A stretch of DNA of 64,000 nt from Pseudomonas sp. AOB-7. Lineage in GTDB: Bacteria; Pseudomonadota; Gammaproteobacteria; Pseudomonadales; Pseudomonadaceae. The stretch covers positions 269,684 through 333,683 of the forward strand of contig NZ_RFFK01000006.1 in NCBI RefSeq assembly GCF_003696305.1, read 5' to 3'. The first letter of the stretch is position 1. Every line of letters begins with the position of its first letter. The notes under the pieces were generated by a model. It was not told the origin of the DNA, did no database searches, and saw only the letters and a list, made by a program, of their open reading frames with translations. The translations under genes were made by a program, and so were the position numbers. This document shows, one piece after another, positions 31,456-48,809 of the stretch.

Positions 31456-31491
31456 TGTTTTTTCTTTTCCTGACAATCCTCCCTATCGCCC

Positions 31492-31519
31492 CTTGAAAGC
31501 TGGGGATTTGGCTCCATAT
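31492..31519 (+). promoter_or_regulatory. Sigma-32 heat-shock promoter of grpE
   Basis: A -35 CTTGAAA (31492-31498), 13-base spacer and -10 CTCCATAT (31512-31519) fit the RpoH consensus; it is 56 bases before the grpE ATG. Confidence 0.88.
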
Positions 31520-31574
31520 AGGCGGGCAGGTGCGCGAGTCGAGTTCGCGCCGGTTTATTCGAGAGGAGAGAGGC

Positions 31575-32144
31575 ATGGCTGACGAACAGACCCTGGATAC
31601 GCAGAACCCCGAGGCGCAGGCGGCTGAGGCCGCGGCGGCGGGCGACGACCTGGCTGCTCGCGTGCAAACGCTGGAAGAGCAACTGGCCGCTGCGCAGGAT
31701 CAGTCGCTGCGCATGGCTGCCGACCTGCAGAACGTGCGCCGCCGCGCCGAGCAGGACGTGGAGAAGGCGCACAAGTTCGCCCTGGAAAAATTCGCCAACG
31801 ACCTGCTGCCGGTGGTCGACAGCCTGGAGCGCGGCCTGGAACTGTCCAGCCCGGACGACGAGGCAATCAAGGCGGTGCGCGAAGGCATGCAGCTGACCCT
31901 CAAGCTGTTCCACGACACCCTGGCGCGCTACCAGCTGGAAGCCATCGATCCGCACGGCGCGCCGTTCAACCCGGAACACCACCAGGCCATGGCCATGGAG
32001 GAGAGCATCCACGCCGAGCCCAACTCGGTGCTCAAGGTGTTCCAGAAGGGCTATCTGCTCAACGGTCGCCTGCTGCGTCCGGCCATGGTCGTGGTCAGCA
32101 AGGCGCCGCTGACGCCGCAGCCGTCCATCGATGAGCAGGCTTGA
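31575..32144 (+). CDS. grpE: Nucleotide exchange factor GrpE
   Basis: 189 residues. A long N-terminal helix (about 30-85, with [21 protein letters not shown]) leads into the dimer bundle and the C-terminal beta domain ([25 protein letters not shown]). It releases ADP from DnaK. The ATG at 31575 has GAGGAGAGAGG just upstream. It is first in the grpE-dnaK-dnaJ order, driven by a sigma-32 promoter, and lies 99 bases before dnaK. Confidence 0.98.
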   Translation: MADEQTLDTQNPEAQAAEAAAAGDDLAARVQTLEEQLAAAQDQSLRMAADLQNVRRRAEQDVEKAHKFALEKFANDLLPVVDSLERGLELSSPDDEAIKAVREGMQLTLKLFHDTLARYQLEAIDPHGAPFNPEHHQAMAMEESIHAEPNSVLKVFQKGYLLNGRLLRPAMVVVSKAPLTPQPSIDEQA

Positions 32145-32243
32145 AATCCGCCGCGCCGTCCCCATTTCTAAGTCAAGCGTTTTAGTGCTACCGCCGCCGG
32201 CGAAACCAGGCGACGGAAAAATCAAAGTTTCGGGAGAACATTC

Positions 32244-34160
<1,917 letters not shown>

Positions 34161-34294
34161 GGGCTGCGGTTCGCACGCGAACCGCCCCTGCTTTCGCTCC
34201 ACCGTCGCCTGGCGACGGGCAGGATTCGCCGCGCGGGAGCCCTCTCCCGCGTCGGCGTATCTGGAGCTCACGAATCTGAGAGTGCAGCACGACT

Positions 34295-35422
34295 ATGGCA
34301 AAACGAGACTATTACGAAGTCCTGGGTGTGGAGCGCGGCGCCAGCGAGGCCGAGCTGAAGAAGGCCTACCGGCGCCTGGCGATGAAGTATCACCCGGACC
34401 GCAACCCGGACGACAAGGGCGCCGAGGAAAAATTCAAGGAGGCCAACGAGGCCTACGAAGTGCTCTCCGACGCCGGCAAGCGTTCGGCCTATGACCAGTA
34501 CGGTCATGCCGGCGTCGACCCGCAGATGGGCGGCGGCGGTGGCGCCGGTTTCGGCGGCGCCAACTTCTCCGACATCTTCGGCGACGTGTTCAGCGACTTC
34601 TTCGGCGGCGCCCGCGGCGGTTCGCGCGGTGGCGCCCAGCGCGGCTCGGATCTGCGCTACACCCTGGAGCTGGACCTGGAAGAGGCGGTGCGCGGCACCA
34701 CCGTGACCATCCGCGTGCCGACCCTGGTCGGCTGCAAGACCTGCGATGGTTCGGGCGCGAAGAAGGGCACCAGTCCGGTGACCTGTACCACCTGCGGCGG
34801 TATCGGCCAGGTGCGCATGCAGCAGGGCTTTTTCTCTGTGCAGCAGACCTGCCCGCGCTGCCATGGCAGCGGCAAGATGATCACCGACCCCTGCGGCAGC
34901 TGTCACGGCCAGGGCCGGGTGGAAGAGAGCAAGACCCTGTCGGTCAAGGTGCCGCCGGGCGTCGACACCGGCGACCGCATCCGCCTGTCCGGCGAGGGCG
35001 AGGCGGGTTCCCATGGCGGGCCGGCCGGCGACCTCTACGTGGTGGTCAACGTGCGCGAGCACGCGATCTTCCAGCGCGACGGCAAGCACCTGTACTGCGA
35101 GGTGCCGATCAGCTTCGCCGACGCGGCGCTGGGCGGCGAGCTGGAAGTGCCGACCCTCGATGGCCGGGTCAAGCTGAAGATCCCCGAAGGTACCCAGACC
35201 GGTAAGCTGTTCCGTCTGCGCGGCAAGGGCGTGGCGCCGGTACGCGGCGGTGCGGCGGGCGACCTGATGTGCCGGGTGGCGGTGGAAACCCCGGTCAATC
35301 TGAACAAGCGCCAGCGCGAGCTGCTCGACGAGTTCCGCAAGTCGCTGCAGGGCGACGACTCCCACTCGCCCAAGGCCAGTGGCTGGTTCGAAGGCGTCAA
35401 GCGCTTCTTCGGCGACGTATAA
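34295..35422 (+). CDS. dnaJ: Co-chaperone DnaJ
   Basis: 375 residues. The J domain has HPD at residues 33-35, followed by a glycine/phenylalanine-rich linker ([19 protein letters not shown]), the four zinc-finger repeats [24 protein letters not shown] and CGSCHGQG, and the C-terminal substrate and dimer domains. It stimulates the DnaK ATPase and delivers substrates. dapB follows 63 bases downstream; no clear terminator separates them, so read-through is possible. Confidence 0.98.
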   Translation: MAKRDYYEVLGVERGASEAELKKAYRRLAMKYHPDRNPDDKGAEEKFKEANEAYEVLSDAGKRSAYDQYGHAGVDPQMGGGGGAGFGGANFSDIFGDVFSDFFGGARGGSRGGAQRGSDLRYTLELDLEEAVRGTTVTIRVPTLVGCKTCDGSGAKKGTSPVTCTTCGGIGQVRMQQGFFSVQQTCPRCHGSGKMITDPCGSCHGQGRVEESKTLSVKVPPGVDTGDRIRLSGEGEAGSHGGPAGDLYVVVNVREHAIFQRDGKHLYCEVPISFADAALGGELEVPTLDGRVKLKIPEGTQTGKLFRLRGKGVAPVRGGAAGDLMCRVAVETPVNLNKRQRELLDEFRKSLQGDDSHSPKASGWFEGVKRFFGDV

Positions 35423-35448
35423 AACCCTGGCCTCAGGCTGCAGGCATG

Positions 35449-36289
<841 letters not shown>

Positions 36290-36376
36290 GGCGTGTCGGG
36301 CGCAGCCGGCGGGCTCAGCGCAAAGGCTGCCGAGCCCTGGCTCGGATGAAATCCGGGGATGCAGCGACGCAAGTCC

Positions 36377-36397
36377 CCCCGGATGGCGTCCGGCTAC
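36377..36397. repeat. CCCCGGATGGCGTCCGGCTAC-type repeat between dapB and carA
   Basis: A third relative of the CCGGATNGCATCCGGGCTACG motif (others at 19785 and 29712). It is in the 299-base dapB-carA gap, which otherwise holds only the carA leader. Confidence 0.55.
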
Positions 36398-36456
36398 AGG
36401 CTCGATACGACGCACGGGTCATATCGGGTGGACCGAAAAAGGGTTTTCCTGTAAGC

Positions 36457-36544
36457 TTCCCGCTTTAGTGTGTCCACTAAAAGTTACGCAGAAATGGCTC
36501 TGATAAAAAAGCGGGATGACCTTCACACGTCATCCCGCTTTTTT
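36457..36544 (+). promoter_or_regulatory. Attenuator-like leader of carA
   Basis: A perfect 15-bp stem with loop CTTCACAC and a TTTTT tail (36507-36544) has the form of a Rho-independent terminator 45 bases before the carA start. Nine bases upstream at 36458-36466 (TCCCGCTTT) are exactly complementary to the 5' arm (AAAGCGGGA, 36509-36517) and could form a competing antiterminator. A 33-codon ORF (ATG 36495, stop 36594-36596) runs through the hairpin and overlaps the carA start. The hairpin is seen directly; regulation is inferred, and it might simply end dapB transcription. Confidence 0.6.
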
Positions 36545-36588
36545 ACAATCTGCGTTTGCTTCAAGCCTTGATCGAGACGGAGGTCTTC

Positions 36589-37737
36589 TTGACTAAGCCA
36601 GCCCCTAAACCCGCCATTCTGGCCCTCGCTGACGGCAGCATCTTTCGCGGCGAATCCATCGGGGCCGATGGCCAGACCATCGGAGAGGTGGTGTTCAACA
36701 CCGCCATGACCGGCTATCAGGAAATCCTCACCGATCCTTCCTATGCCCAGCAGATCGTCACCCTGACCTACCCGCATATCGGCAATACCGGCACCACGCC
36801 GGAGGATGCCGAGTCCAACCGCGTCTGGGCCGCCGGCCTGATCATCCGCGATCTGCCGCTGATCTCCAGCAACTGGCGCGACAAGCAGCCGCTGGACGAA
36901 TACCTCAAGGAAAACGGCACCGTCGCCATCGCCGGCATCGACACCCGCCGCCTGACCCGCATCCTGCGCGAGAAGGGCTCGCAGAACGGCTGCATCCTGG
37001 CGGGCGAAGGCGCCACCGAAGAAAAGGCGCTGGAGCTGGCGCGAAGCTTCCCGGGCCTCAAGGGCATGGACCTGGCCAAGGTGGTCAGTTGCGAGCAGCC
37101 CTACGAGTGGCGCTCCAGCGTGTGGAACCTGGACAGCGACAGCCACCCGGAAATCGCCGCGGCCGAACTGCCTTACCACGTGGTTGCCTACGACTACGGT
37201 GTCAAGCTGAACATCCTGCGCATGCTGGTCGCCCGCGGCTGCCGCCTGACCGTGGTGCCGGCGCAGACGCCGGCCAAGGACGTGCTGGCGCTGAACCCGG
37301 ACGGCGTGTTCCTCTCCAACGGCCCCGGCGACCCCGAGCCCTGCGACTACGCCATCGCCGCGATCAAGGAAATCCTCGAGACCGAGATCCCGGTGTTCGG
37401 CATCTGCCTCGGCCACCAGCTGCTGGCCCTGGCCTCCGGCGCCAAGACCCTGAAGATGGGCCACGGCCACCACGGCGCCAACCATCCGGTGCAGGATCTG
37501 GATTCCGGCGTGGTGATGATCACCAGCCAGAACCACGGTTTCGCCGTGGACGAGAACAGCCTGCCGAGCAACCTGCGGCCGATCCACAAGTCGCTGTTCG
37601 ACGGCACCCTGCAGGGCATCGAGCGTACCGACAAGGTGGCGTTCAGCTTCCAGGGCCACCCGGAAGCCAGCCCCGGCCCGCACGACGTGGCCCCGCTGTT
37701 CGACCGCTTCATCTCCGCCATGGCGGCCCGTCGCTGA
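36589..37737 (+). CDS. carA: Carbamoyl-phosphate synthase small subunit
   Basis: 382 residues from a TTG start. This start is chosen because GGAGG lies five bases before it and P. aeruginosa CarA begins the same way ([12 protein letters not shown]). The N-terminal CPSase_sm_chain domain (1-150) is followed by the class I glutamine amidotransferase, with its nucleophile in [23 protein letters not shown], and the catalytic histidine and glutamate in [11 protein letters not shown]. It supplies ammonia from glutamine to CarB. carB begins 31 bases after the stop. Confidence 0.96.
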   Translation: MTKPAPKPAILALADGSIFRGESIGADGQTIGEVVFNTAMTGYQEILTDPSYAQQIVTLTYPHIGNTGTTPEDAESNRVWAAGLIIRDLPLISSNWRDKQPLDEYLKENGTVAIAGIDTRRLTRILREKGSQNGCILAGEGATEEKALELARSFPGLKGMDLAKVVSCEQPYEWRSSVWNLDSDSHPEIAAAELPYHVVAYDYGVKLNILRMLVARGCRLTVVPAQTPAKDVLALNPDGVFLSNGPGDPEPCDYAIAAIKEILETEIPVFGICLGHQLLALASGAKTLKMGHGHHGANHPVQDLDSGVVMITSQNHGFAVDENSLPSNLRPIHKSLFDGTLQGIERTDKVAFSFQGHPEASPGPHDVAPLFDRFISAMAARR

Positions 37738-37768
37738 TCGCTGAGTCCAGGAATTCGAGAGTTACCCC

Positions 37769-40986
<3,218 letters not shown>

Positions 40987-40990
<4 letters not shown>

Positions 40991-41463
40991 ATAAATACCC
41001 CATGACCGTCCAGGGCGCCCGCGCCCTGGAAGAGGAACTGGCGCACCTGACCAAGGTGCTGCGCCCGCAGCTCAGCCAGGCCATCGGCGAGGCGCGCGAG
41101 CTGGGCGACCTCAAGGAAAACGCCGAATACCATGCCGCGCGCGAGCAGCAGGGCATGGTCGAGGCGCGTATCCGTGACATCGAAGGCCGCCTGCAGAATG
41201 CGGTGATCATCGACGTCACCAGCATCGCCCACACCGGCAAGGTGATCTTCGGCACCACGGTGGAAATCGCCAACGTCGAGACCGACGAAAGCGTGACCTA
41301 CCAGATCGTCGGCGAGGACGAGGCCGACATCAAGCAGGGCAAGATCTCCGTCGGCTCGCCCATCGCCCGCGCCCTGGTGGGCAAGGAAGAGGGCGACGTG
41401 GTGACCGTACAGACGCCCAGCGGCCTGATCGAGTACGAGATTGTCGAAGTCCGCCACCTATAA
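40987..41463 (+). CDS. greA: Transcription elongation factor GreA
   Basis: 158 residues. The N-terminal coiled coil with acidic tip ([20 protein letters not shown]) and the C-terminal FKBP-like domain ([16 protein letters not shown]) are complete. It enters the RNA polymerase secondary channel and promotes cleavage of backtracked RNA. The ATG overlaps the carB stop (ATGA), so translation is coupled; carA-(orf)-carB-greA is a known Pseudomonas operon. Confidence 0.98.
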
Positions 41464-41881
41464 GCTGAGCCAGCCGTCGCGGGCCGGCGCCGTCAGCTGG
41501 CAGCTGGCCCAGACGCTCTGGGTCGGTGGCCTGTGGTTGCTGCAGTTCGTCATCCTGCCGGCCATCGGCCAGCTCGGCCTGGCGCCGCTGCTGGTCGAGG
41601 AGATCGCCACGCGGCTGGTGCCGCTGCTGGTGGGGATGACTGCCGTTTGCGTCGGCGTGCAGCTGGTGGCGCTGCTGCGCGGCGAGGGGCTGGTGAGCCT
41701 CTGGCGCGACTTGCGCGGCCAGCTGCTGCTGACCGTGGCGGTCATGGCGCTGAGTTATGGCGTGGTGCTGCGCTACTGGCCGGAGGCCGGGCAGTGGCTA
41801 CGCTTCAGCTACCTGGTGATGGCATTCTGCGGGCTGCTGCTGGTGCTGCAGCCCGTGCCGGGGCAAGCGCGCGGGGCTTGA
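41441..41881 (+). CDS. Small integral membrane protein, probable DUF4149 family
   Basis: Up to 146 residues with four hydrophobic segments (about 20-38, 50-70, 90-110 and 120-140), beginning after a polar N-terminus with [24 protein letters not shown]. The position right after greA and the TLWVGGLWL start match the conserved Pseudomonas gene there. Function is unknown. The only in-frame start near the N-terminus is a TTG at 41441 inside the greA 3' end (23-base overlap), so the exact start is unsure. It converges on yhbY, nine bases away. Confidence 0.75.
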   Translation: MSKSATYKLSQPSRAGAVSWQLAQTLWVGGLWLLQFVILPAIGQLGLAPLLVEEIATRLVPLLVGMTAVCVGVQLVALLRGEGLVSLWRDLRGQLLLTVAVMALSYGVVLRYWPEAGQWLRFSYLVMAFCGLLLVLQPVPGQARGA

Positions 41882-41890
41882 TGCCGCGGC

Positions 41891-42202
41891 TCAGCCCTGG
41901 TGGCGAATCACGTTGGACAGGTTGCGGTTCGGCTTGGGGTTCTTGCGATAGAGCAGGGCCATCTTGCCGATCACCTGTACCAGTTCGGCCCGACCGCTCT
42001 GGCACAGCGCCTCGATGGCGGCCAGGCGGTCTTCGCGCTCGGCGACGCGCAGCTGCACCTTGATCAGTTCGTGATCGTTCAGGGCGCGCTCCAATTCGGC
42101 CAGCACGCCTTCGGTCAAACCGTTGTCGGCCACGATCAATACAGGTTTCAGGTGGTGGCCGATAGATTTGAACTGTTTCTTCTGCTCTTGAGTGAGCGGC
42201 AT
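41891..42202 (-). CDS. yhbY: YhbY family CRM-domain RNA-binding protein
   Basis: 103 residues, a single CRM domain: LTQEQKKQFKSIGHHLKPVL at the start, the GLTEGVLAELERALNDHELIKVQL helix-strand, and a GKMALLYRKNPKP loop. Homologues bind the pre-50S ribosomal subunit. It is divergent from rlmE, another ribosome assembly gene, with 91 bases between. Confidence 0.96.
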   Translation of the reverse strand: MPLTQEQKKQFKSIGHHLKPVLIVADNGLTEGVLAELERALNDHELIKVQLRVAEREDRLAAIEALCQSGRAELVQVIGKMALLYRKNPKPNRNLSNVIRHQG

Positions 42203-42293
42203 AATCTGACCCCTAAGTTCGGTCTGGAAAAACGGCGCCTATCTTACCCGAGCCGGCGCGGTTATTCATGACCCGTTAAATCCGAGGTTTTGC

Positions 42294-42917
42294 GTGGCCC
42301 GTTCCAAGACCAGCCAGCGTTGGCTGAAAGAACATTTCGATGATCCCTACGTGAAGATGGCGCAGAAGGACGGCTATCGTTCGCGCGCCAGCTACAAGCT
42401 GCTGGAGATCCAGGACAAGGACCGCATCCTGCGCCCGGGAATGACCGTGGTCGACCTGGGCGCCGCACCGGGCGGCTGGTCGCAGGTGACCAGTCGGGTG
42501 ATCGGCGACAAAGGTCGGCTGATCGCCTCCGATATCCTGGAGATGGACGCCATTCCCGACGTTGCCTTCATCCAGGGCGACTTCACCGACGATGCGGTGT
42601 TCGCGCGGATTCTCGAAGCCATCGGGGAAAACCCGGTGGACCTTGTGATTTCCGACATGGCCCCCAATATGAGTGGGGTGAGAACCGCCGATCAGGCGCG
42701 CGCCATGTACCTGTGCGAGCTGGCGCTGGATCTGGCTGGACGCGTGCTGCGTCCGGGCGGCGATTTTCTGATCAAGATTTTCCAGGGCGAAGGTTTCGAC
42801 GCCTACCACAAGCAAGTGCGCGAGACGTTCGACAAGGTGCAGATGCGCAAGCCGCTGTCGTCGCGCGATCGCTCCCGCGAGCAGTACCTGCTGGCCCGCG
42901 GATTTCGCGGGGTCTAG
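42294..42917 (+). CDS. rlmE: 23S rRNA 2'-O-ribose U2552 methyltransferase RlmE (FtsJ/RrmJ)
   Basis: 207 residues from a GTG start with GAGG upstream. The catalytic K-D-K-E set is visible: lysine in [12 protein letters not shown], aspartate in [11 protein letters not shown], lysine in [12 protein letters not shown], plus the SAM loop [14 protein letters not shown]. It methylates U2552 in the 23S A-loop at a late step of 50S assembly. ftsH follows 164 bases later, the classic ftsJ-ftsH order, though a hairpin lies between. Confidence 0.98.
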   Translation: MARSKTSQRWLKEHFDDPYVKMAQKDGYRSRASYKLLEIQDKDRILRPGMTVVDLGAAPGGWSQVTSRVIGDKGRLIASDILEMDAIPDVAFIQGDFTDDAVFARILEAIGENPVDLVISDMAPNMSGVRTADQARAMYLCELALDLAGRVLRPGGDFLIKIFQGEGFDAYHKQVRETFDKVQMRKPLSSRDRSREQYLLARGFRGV

Positions 42918-42941
42918 GGTGAAACCGGCGCGCCCGGAGCG

Positions 42942-42960
42942 GGTCTCAATGTTAGAGACC
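42942..42960. other. Inverted repeat between rlmE and ftsH
   Basis: GGTCTC, loop AATGTTA, GAGACC. There is no T-run (CTAATAAAGG follows). It may be a weak terminator or a protein-binding palindrome upstream of ftsH. Confidence 0.5.
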
Positions 42961-43081
42961 TAATAAAGGGTTACAGACGGTGCCTGCCAGATGCGGGCGT
43001 TTGGTGTAAGTTAGGTCGGTATATCACTGGTCGTCATGGGAAGCCTGCTTCGCCACGAGGCCTGCTTCAGAGGGTAGCTAA

Positions 43082-45004
<1,923 letters not shown>

Positions 45005-45010
45005 TCGCCT

Positions 45011-45862
45011 ATGTCCCTCGCGCAATACCCAAGCCGGCTGCCCTGTGGCAGCCGGCTTCTTGATTTGTCCCGTCCGCAGGTGATGGGCATCCTCAATGTC
45101 ACCCCCGATTCCTTCTCCGATGGCGGCCGCTTCACTGCGCGCGACGCCGCGCTGCGCCATGCCGCGGCCATGGTCGCGGCAGGGGCGACGCTGATCGACG
45201 TCGGCGGTGAGTCGACGCGCCCCGGCGCGCGCGTGGTTTCGCCGACCGAGGAGCTGGAGCGCGTGGCGCCGGTGGTCGAGGCCATCGCCCGTGAGCTGGA
45301 CGTGATCATCTCGGTCGACACCTCGACCCCGGCGGTGATGCGCGAAACGGCGCGACTCGGTGCCGGGTTGATCAACGACGTGCGCTCGCTGCAGCGCGAT
45401 GGCGCGCTGGATGCCGCCGCCGACAGCGGCCTGCCGGTATGCCTGATGCATATGCGCGGCGAGCCCGGCAATATGCAGGACGACCCGCAGTACCCGGATA
45501 TCCTGGTCGAGGTGCGCGACTTTCTCGAAGAACGCATGGCAGCCTGCGCGACGGCCGGTATTCCCGCCGAGCGGATCGTGCTCGATCCGGGCTTTGGTTT
45601 CGCCAAGACCCTGGAGCACAATCTGGCCCTGTTCAAGCGTATGGGCGAGCTCTCCGTCCTCGGCCGCCCGCTGCTGGTTGGCGTGTCGCGCAAGAGCATG
45701 ATCGGCAAGGTGCTCGGTCACGAGGTGGGCGAGCGCCTGTATGGCAGCCTGGCGCTGGCGGCCCTGGCGCTGACCAAGGGCGCCCATATTTTGCGTGTGC
45801 ACGACGTCGCCGAAACGGTGGACGTGGTGCGGATGATCGCCGCGGTGGAAGCGGCGCACTAA
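45011..45862 (+). CDS. folP: Dihydropteroate synthase
   Basis: 283 residues. Signatures are [30 protein letters not shown] and the C-terminal [12 protein letters not shown] with the phosphate-site residues. It joins para-aminobenzoate to the pterin in folate synthesis and is the sulfonamide target. It begins seven bases after the ftsH stop. A perfect 12-bp hairpin lies in codons 7-16, before the conserved core. glmM follows 13 bases downstream, so ftsH-folP-glmM look co-transcribed. Confidence 0.97.
   Translation: MSLAQYPSRLPCGSRLLDLSRPQVMGILNVTPDSFSDGGRFTARDAALRHAAAMVAAGATLIDVGGESTRPGARVVSPTEELERVAPVVEAIARELDVIISVDTSTPAVMRETARLGAGLINDVRSLQRDGALDAAADSGLPVCLMHMRGEPGNMQDDPQYPDILVEVRDFLEERMAACATAGIPAERIVLDPGFGFAKTLEHNLALFKRMGELSVLGRPLLVGVSRKSMIGKVLGHEVGERLYGSLALAALALTKGAHILRVHDVAETVDVVRMIAAVEAAH
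45031..45058 (+). other. Terminator-like hairpin inside the start of folP
   Basis: AAGCCGGCTGCC, loop CTGT, GGCAGCCGGCTT, then CTTGATTTG. The 12-bp stem is perfect, but the T-tract is weak. It lies 20-48 bases into folP and just past ftsH, so it could partly end ftsH transcripts or slow folP translation. Confidence 0.65.
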
Positions 45863-45875
45863 CAAGGAAAGCGGT

Positions 45876-47213
45876 ATGGCTAGAAAATACTTCGGCACCG
45901 ACGGCATTCGTGGCCGCGTCGGTCAATTCCCCATCACTCCGGATTTCATGCTCAAGCTCGGCTGGGCGGCGGGCATGGCCTTCCGCAAGCAGGGCAAGTG
46001 CCGCATCCTGATCGGCAAGGACACGCGAATTTCCGGCTACATGTTCGAATCCGCCCTGGAGGCCGGTCTGGCCGCTGCCGGTGCCGACGTGCAGTTGCTC
46101 GGGCCGATGCCGACGCCGGCCATCGCCTACCTGACGCGTACCTTCCAGGCCGATGCCGGCATCGTCATCAGCGCCTCGCACAATCCGCACGACGACAACG
46201 GCATCAAGTTCTTCTCCCGCGAGGGCACCAAGCTGCCTGACGATGTGGAGCTGATGATCGAGGAGCTGCTCGATCAGCCGATGACCGTGGTGGAGTCTGC
46301 CGGAATCGGCAAGGCCTCGCGGATCAACGATGCCTCGGGGCGCTACATCGAGTTCTGCAAGGGTAGCGTGCCCAGCGGCACCAGCTTCAAGGGGTTGAAG
46401 ATCGTCGTCGACTGCGCCCACGGCGCCGCCTACAAGGTCGCCCCCAGCGTGTTCCGCGAACTGGGCGCCGAGGTGCGGGTGATGGCGGCGCAGCCTGACG
46501 GGCTGAACATCAACGACGCTTGCGGCTCGACCCATATCGCCGCCCTGCAGGCCGAAGTGGTCGCGCAGCAGGCCGATCTGGGCATCGCCTTCGACGGCGA
46601 CGCGGACCGGGTGCTGATGGTCGATCAGCACGGCGCAGTGGTCGACGGCGACGAGCTGTTGTTCATCATCGCCCGCGATCTGCAGGAGCGCGGTCGTCTG
46701 CGCGGCGGTGTGGTCGGCACGCTGATGAGCAACCTGGGCCTGGAGCTGGCTCTGGCCGAACTGAACATCCCCTTCGTGCGGGCCAAGGTCGGCGATCGCT
46801 ACGTGATCGCCGAGCTGCTGGCGCGCAACTGGCAGCTGGGGGGGGAGAATTCCGGGCACCTGGTGTGCTTCCAGCACACCACCACCGGCGACGCGATCGT
46901 CGCCGCGCTGCAGGTGCTGATGGCGCTCAAGCGTCGCGAGCAGACTCTGGCCGAGGCGCGCGGCGGGCTGAAGAAGTGCCCGCAGGTGCTGGTCAATGTG
47001 CGTCTGGGCGGCGATGTCGATCCGCTCGCGCACCCGTCGGTGCAGGAAGCCTGCAACCGGGTGACCGAGCGCATGGCCGGTCGTGGTCGGGTGCTGCTGC
47101 GCAAGTCGGGAACCGAGCCGTTGGTGCGGGTGATGGTCGAGGGCGACGAGGAAAGCTTGGTGCGCGGCTATGCCGATGAATTGGCTAAGATTGTTGCCGA
47201 AGTCTGTGCTTGA
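45876..47213 (+). CDS. glmM: Phosphoglucosamine mutase
   Basis: 445 residues. The N-terminal [10 protein letters not shown] and the phosphoserine loop [12 protein letters not shown] (active serine at 101) define the family, with the metal loop [10 protein letters not shown] and the C-terminal [12 protein letters not shown] phosphate site. It interconverts glucosamine 6- and 1-phosphate for UDP-GlcNAc, needed for peptidoglycan and LPS. It follows folP by 13 bases and precedes tpiA by 65 bases. Confidence 0.98.
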   Translation: MARKYFGTDGIRGRVGQFPITPDFMLKLGWAAGMAFRKQGKCRILIGKDTRISGYMFESALEAGLAAAGADVQLLGPMPTPAIAYLTRTFQADAGIVISASHNPHDDNGIKFFSREGTKLPDDVELMIEELLDQPMTVVESAGIGKASRINDASGRYIEFCKGSVPSGTSFKGLKIVVDCAHGAAYKVAPSVFRELGAEVRVMAAQPDGLNINDACGSTHIAALQAEVVAQQADLGIAFDGDADRVLMVDQHGAVVDGDELLFIIARDLQERGRLRGGVVGTLMSNLGLELALAELNIPFVRAKVGDRYVIAELLARNWQLGGENSGHLVCFQHTTTGDAIVAALQVLMALKRREQTLAEARGGLKKCPQVLVNVRLGGDVDPLAHPSVQEACNRVTERMAGRGRVLLRKSGTEPLVRVMVEGDEESLVRGYADELAKIVAEVCA

Positions 47214-47278
47214 TTGAGCTTGCTACCGAGGGTGCTCTTGGGTAACATCTGCGCCCTCTTTGATCGACGAGGTAAAAC

Positions 47279-48034
47279 ATGCGTCGCCCCTTGGTCGCCG
47301 GTAACTGGAAAATGCACGGTACCCGCGCCAGCGTCGCAGAGCTGATCGAAGAGCTTCGCCAGCTGGACTTTCCGGCTGAGGTCGAAGTCGCGGTATTCCC
47401 TGGCAGCTTGCATATAGCCCAGGTCGTGGCCGGTCTGGCCGCTGGCGCTGTGAAAGTGGGTGCGCAGAATTGTGCGGCACAGGCGGAGCAGGGCGCCTTG
47501 ACCGGTGAGCTGGCGACGAGTCAGTTGGTCGATGCGGGATGCGAGCTGGTGTTGGTTGGCCACTCCGAGCGGCGCCTGATCCTGGGCGAGAGCGACGAAG
47601 CGGTGATTCGCAAGTTCGCCGCGGCGCAGGTCGCGGGGCTGGTGCCGGTGCTTTGTCTCGGCGAGACGCGCGAGCAGCGCGAGGCCGGTGCGACGCTGGA
47701 TGTGGTGGGTGCTCAGTTGGCTGCCGTGATCGACGCTCTGGGTGTCGAGTCGCTTGCAAAGGCGGTGGTGGCTTACGAGCCGGTTTGGGCCATAGGTACC
47801 GGGCTGACCGCTACGCCCGAGCAGGCCCAGCAAGTGCATGCGGCGATCCGCGCCCAGGTTGCGCAGGCGGATGCCGAGGTGGCGAGCGGTCTGAGAATTC
47901 TTTATGGCGGCAGTGTGAAGGCCGCCAGTGCAGCCGAGTTGTTCGGCATGCAGGATATCGATGGGGGGCTTGTGGGTGGAGCCTCTCTGAATGCGGATGA
48001 ATTCGGTGCGATCTGTCGCGCTGCAGGAAACTGA
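47279..48034 (+). CDS. tpiA: Triosephosphate isomerase
   Basis: 251 residues. Catalytic residues are in place: lysine 11 (GNWKMHG), histidine 95 (VGHSERR) and glutamate 167 ([11 protein letters not shown]); the phosphate loop [12 protein letters not shown] follows. It interconverts dihydroxyacetone phosphate and glyceraldehyde 3-phosphate. A GAGG lies six bases before the ATG. secG starts three bases after the stop, giving the usual tpiA-secG pair. Confidence 0.99.
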   Translation: MRRPLVAGNWKMHGTRASVAELIEELRQLDFPAEVEVAVFPGSLHIAQVVAGLAAGAVKVGAQNCAAQAEQGALTGELATSQLVDAGCELVLVGHSERRLILGESDEAVIRKFAAAQVAGLVPVLCLGETREQREAGATLDVVGAQLAAVIDALGVESLAKAVVAYEPVWAIGTGLTATPEQAQQVHAAIRAQVAQADAEVASGLRILYGGSVKAASAAELFGMQDIDGGLVGGASLNADEFGAICRAAGN

Positions 48035-48037
48035 AGA

Positions 48038-48415
48038 ATGCTGGAAACAGTCATTGTGGTTCTGCACCTGCTGGGTGCGATCGGTGTAGTGGTGCTGGTG
48101 CTATTGCAGCAGGGCAAGGGTGCCGATGCTGGTGCATCGTTCGGTTCGGGGGCTTCGGCAACCGTATTCGGAAGCCAAGGTTCCTCTACCTTTCTGAGTA
48201 AGTTTACTGCTATACTCGCCACCGGTTTTTTCATTACTAGCTTGGGCTTAGCGTTCTTTGCTAAAGAAAAAGCTGATGCGATGACCCAGGTTGGTCTGCC
48301 AGATCCAGCGGTTCTGGAAGTTCAACAAAAGCCGGCAGCAGAAGATGTGCCGGTGCTCGAAGAGCAAGCGCCCGCCACCGATTCGTCGGATGTGCCGGAG
48401 GCTCCCGAGCAGTAA
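48038..48415 (+). CDS. secG: Preprotein translocase subunit SecG
   Basis: 125 residues. Two membrane helices (about 1-22 and 53-73) flank the conserved [25 protein letters not shown] loop, and the C-terminal tail is acidic and proline-rich. It is part of the SecYEG channel. It directly follows tpiA and directly precedes tRNA-Leu; the whole tpiA-secG-tRNA-Leu unit probably ends at the hairpin at 48513. Confidence 0.96.
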   Translation: MLETVIVVLHLLGAIGVVVLVLLQQGKGADAGASFGSGASATVFGSQGSSTFLSKFTAILATGFFITSLGLAFFAKEKADAMTQVGLPDPAVLEVQQKPAAEDVPVLEEQAPATDSSDVPEAPEQ

Positions 48416-48422
48416 CAGTTTT

Positions 48423-48508
48423 GCCGAGGTGGTGGAATTGGTAGACACGCTACCTTGAGGTGGTAGTGGCCATAGGCTGTAGGGGTTCGAGTCCCCTCCT
48501 CGGTACCA
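48423..48508 (+). tRNA. tRNA-Leu (anticodon GAG)
   Basis: 86 bases with encoded CCA. The acceptor GCCGAGG pairs with CCTCGGT; anticodon stem CTACC/GGTAG encloses TTGAGGT with GAG at 48457-48459; there is a long variable arm and GGTTCGAGTCC T-arm. It starts seven bases after the secG stop. Confidence 0.97.
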
Positions 48509-48512
48509 TACT

Positions 48513-48543
48513 CAAGAAAGCCCGCAGTTCGCGGGCTTTCTTG
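48513..48543 (+). terminator. Terminator after secG-tRNA-Leu
   Basis: CAAGAAAGCCCGC, loop AGTTC, GCGGGCTTTCTTG; a perfect 13-bp stem starting four bases after the tRNA. Confidence 0.88.
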
Positions 48544-48603
48544 TTGCTGGAGTCTCGGTTGACCCTCGAGGGGGGCAGCCGTATAATTCCGGCCCAGCTT
48601 TGA

Positions 48604-48680
<77 letters not shown>

Positions 48681-48690
48681 GTTTCAGCAG

Positions 48691-48711
48691 GCCCCTTTTC
48701 AGGGGCTTTTT
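48691..48711 (+). terminator. First terminator-like hairpin between tRNA-fMet and rimP
   Basis: GCCCCT, loop TTTC, AGGGGC then TTTTT, ten bases after the tRNA. Some transcription may pass it into rimP. Confidence 0.82.
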
Positions 48712-48758
48712 GTTAGCTGAAAGACAGTGTCCGCCGGCATTTCAGGCGGTTCGAAGGG

Positions 48759-48780
48759 ATGGGCGTTTCGCCCATTTTTT
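48759..48780 (+). terminator. Second terminator-like hairpin, in the rimP leader
   Basis: ATGGGCG, loop TTT, CGCCCAT followed by TTTTT and ATTT, 30 bases before the rimP GTG. It may act as an attenuator for the nusA operon. Confidence 0.78.
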
Positions 48781-48809
48781 ATTTGCACAGCATGCGCGAG
48801 GGCCGTTAA

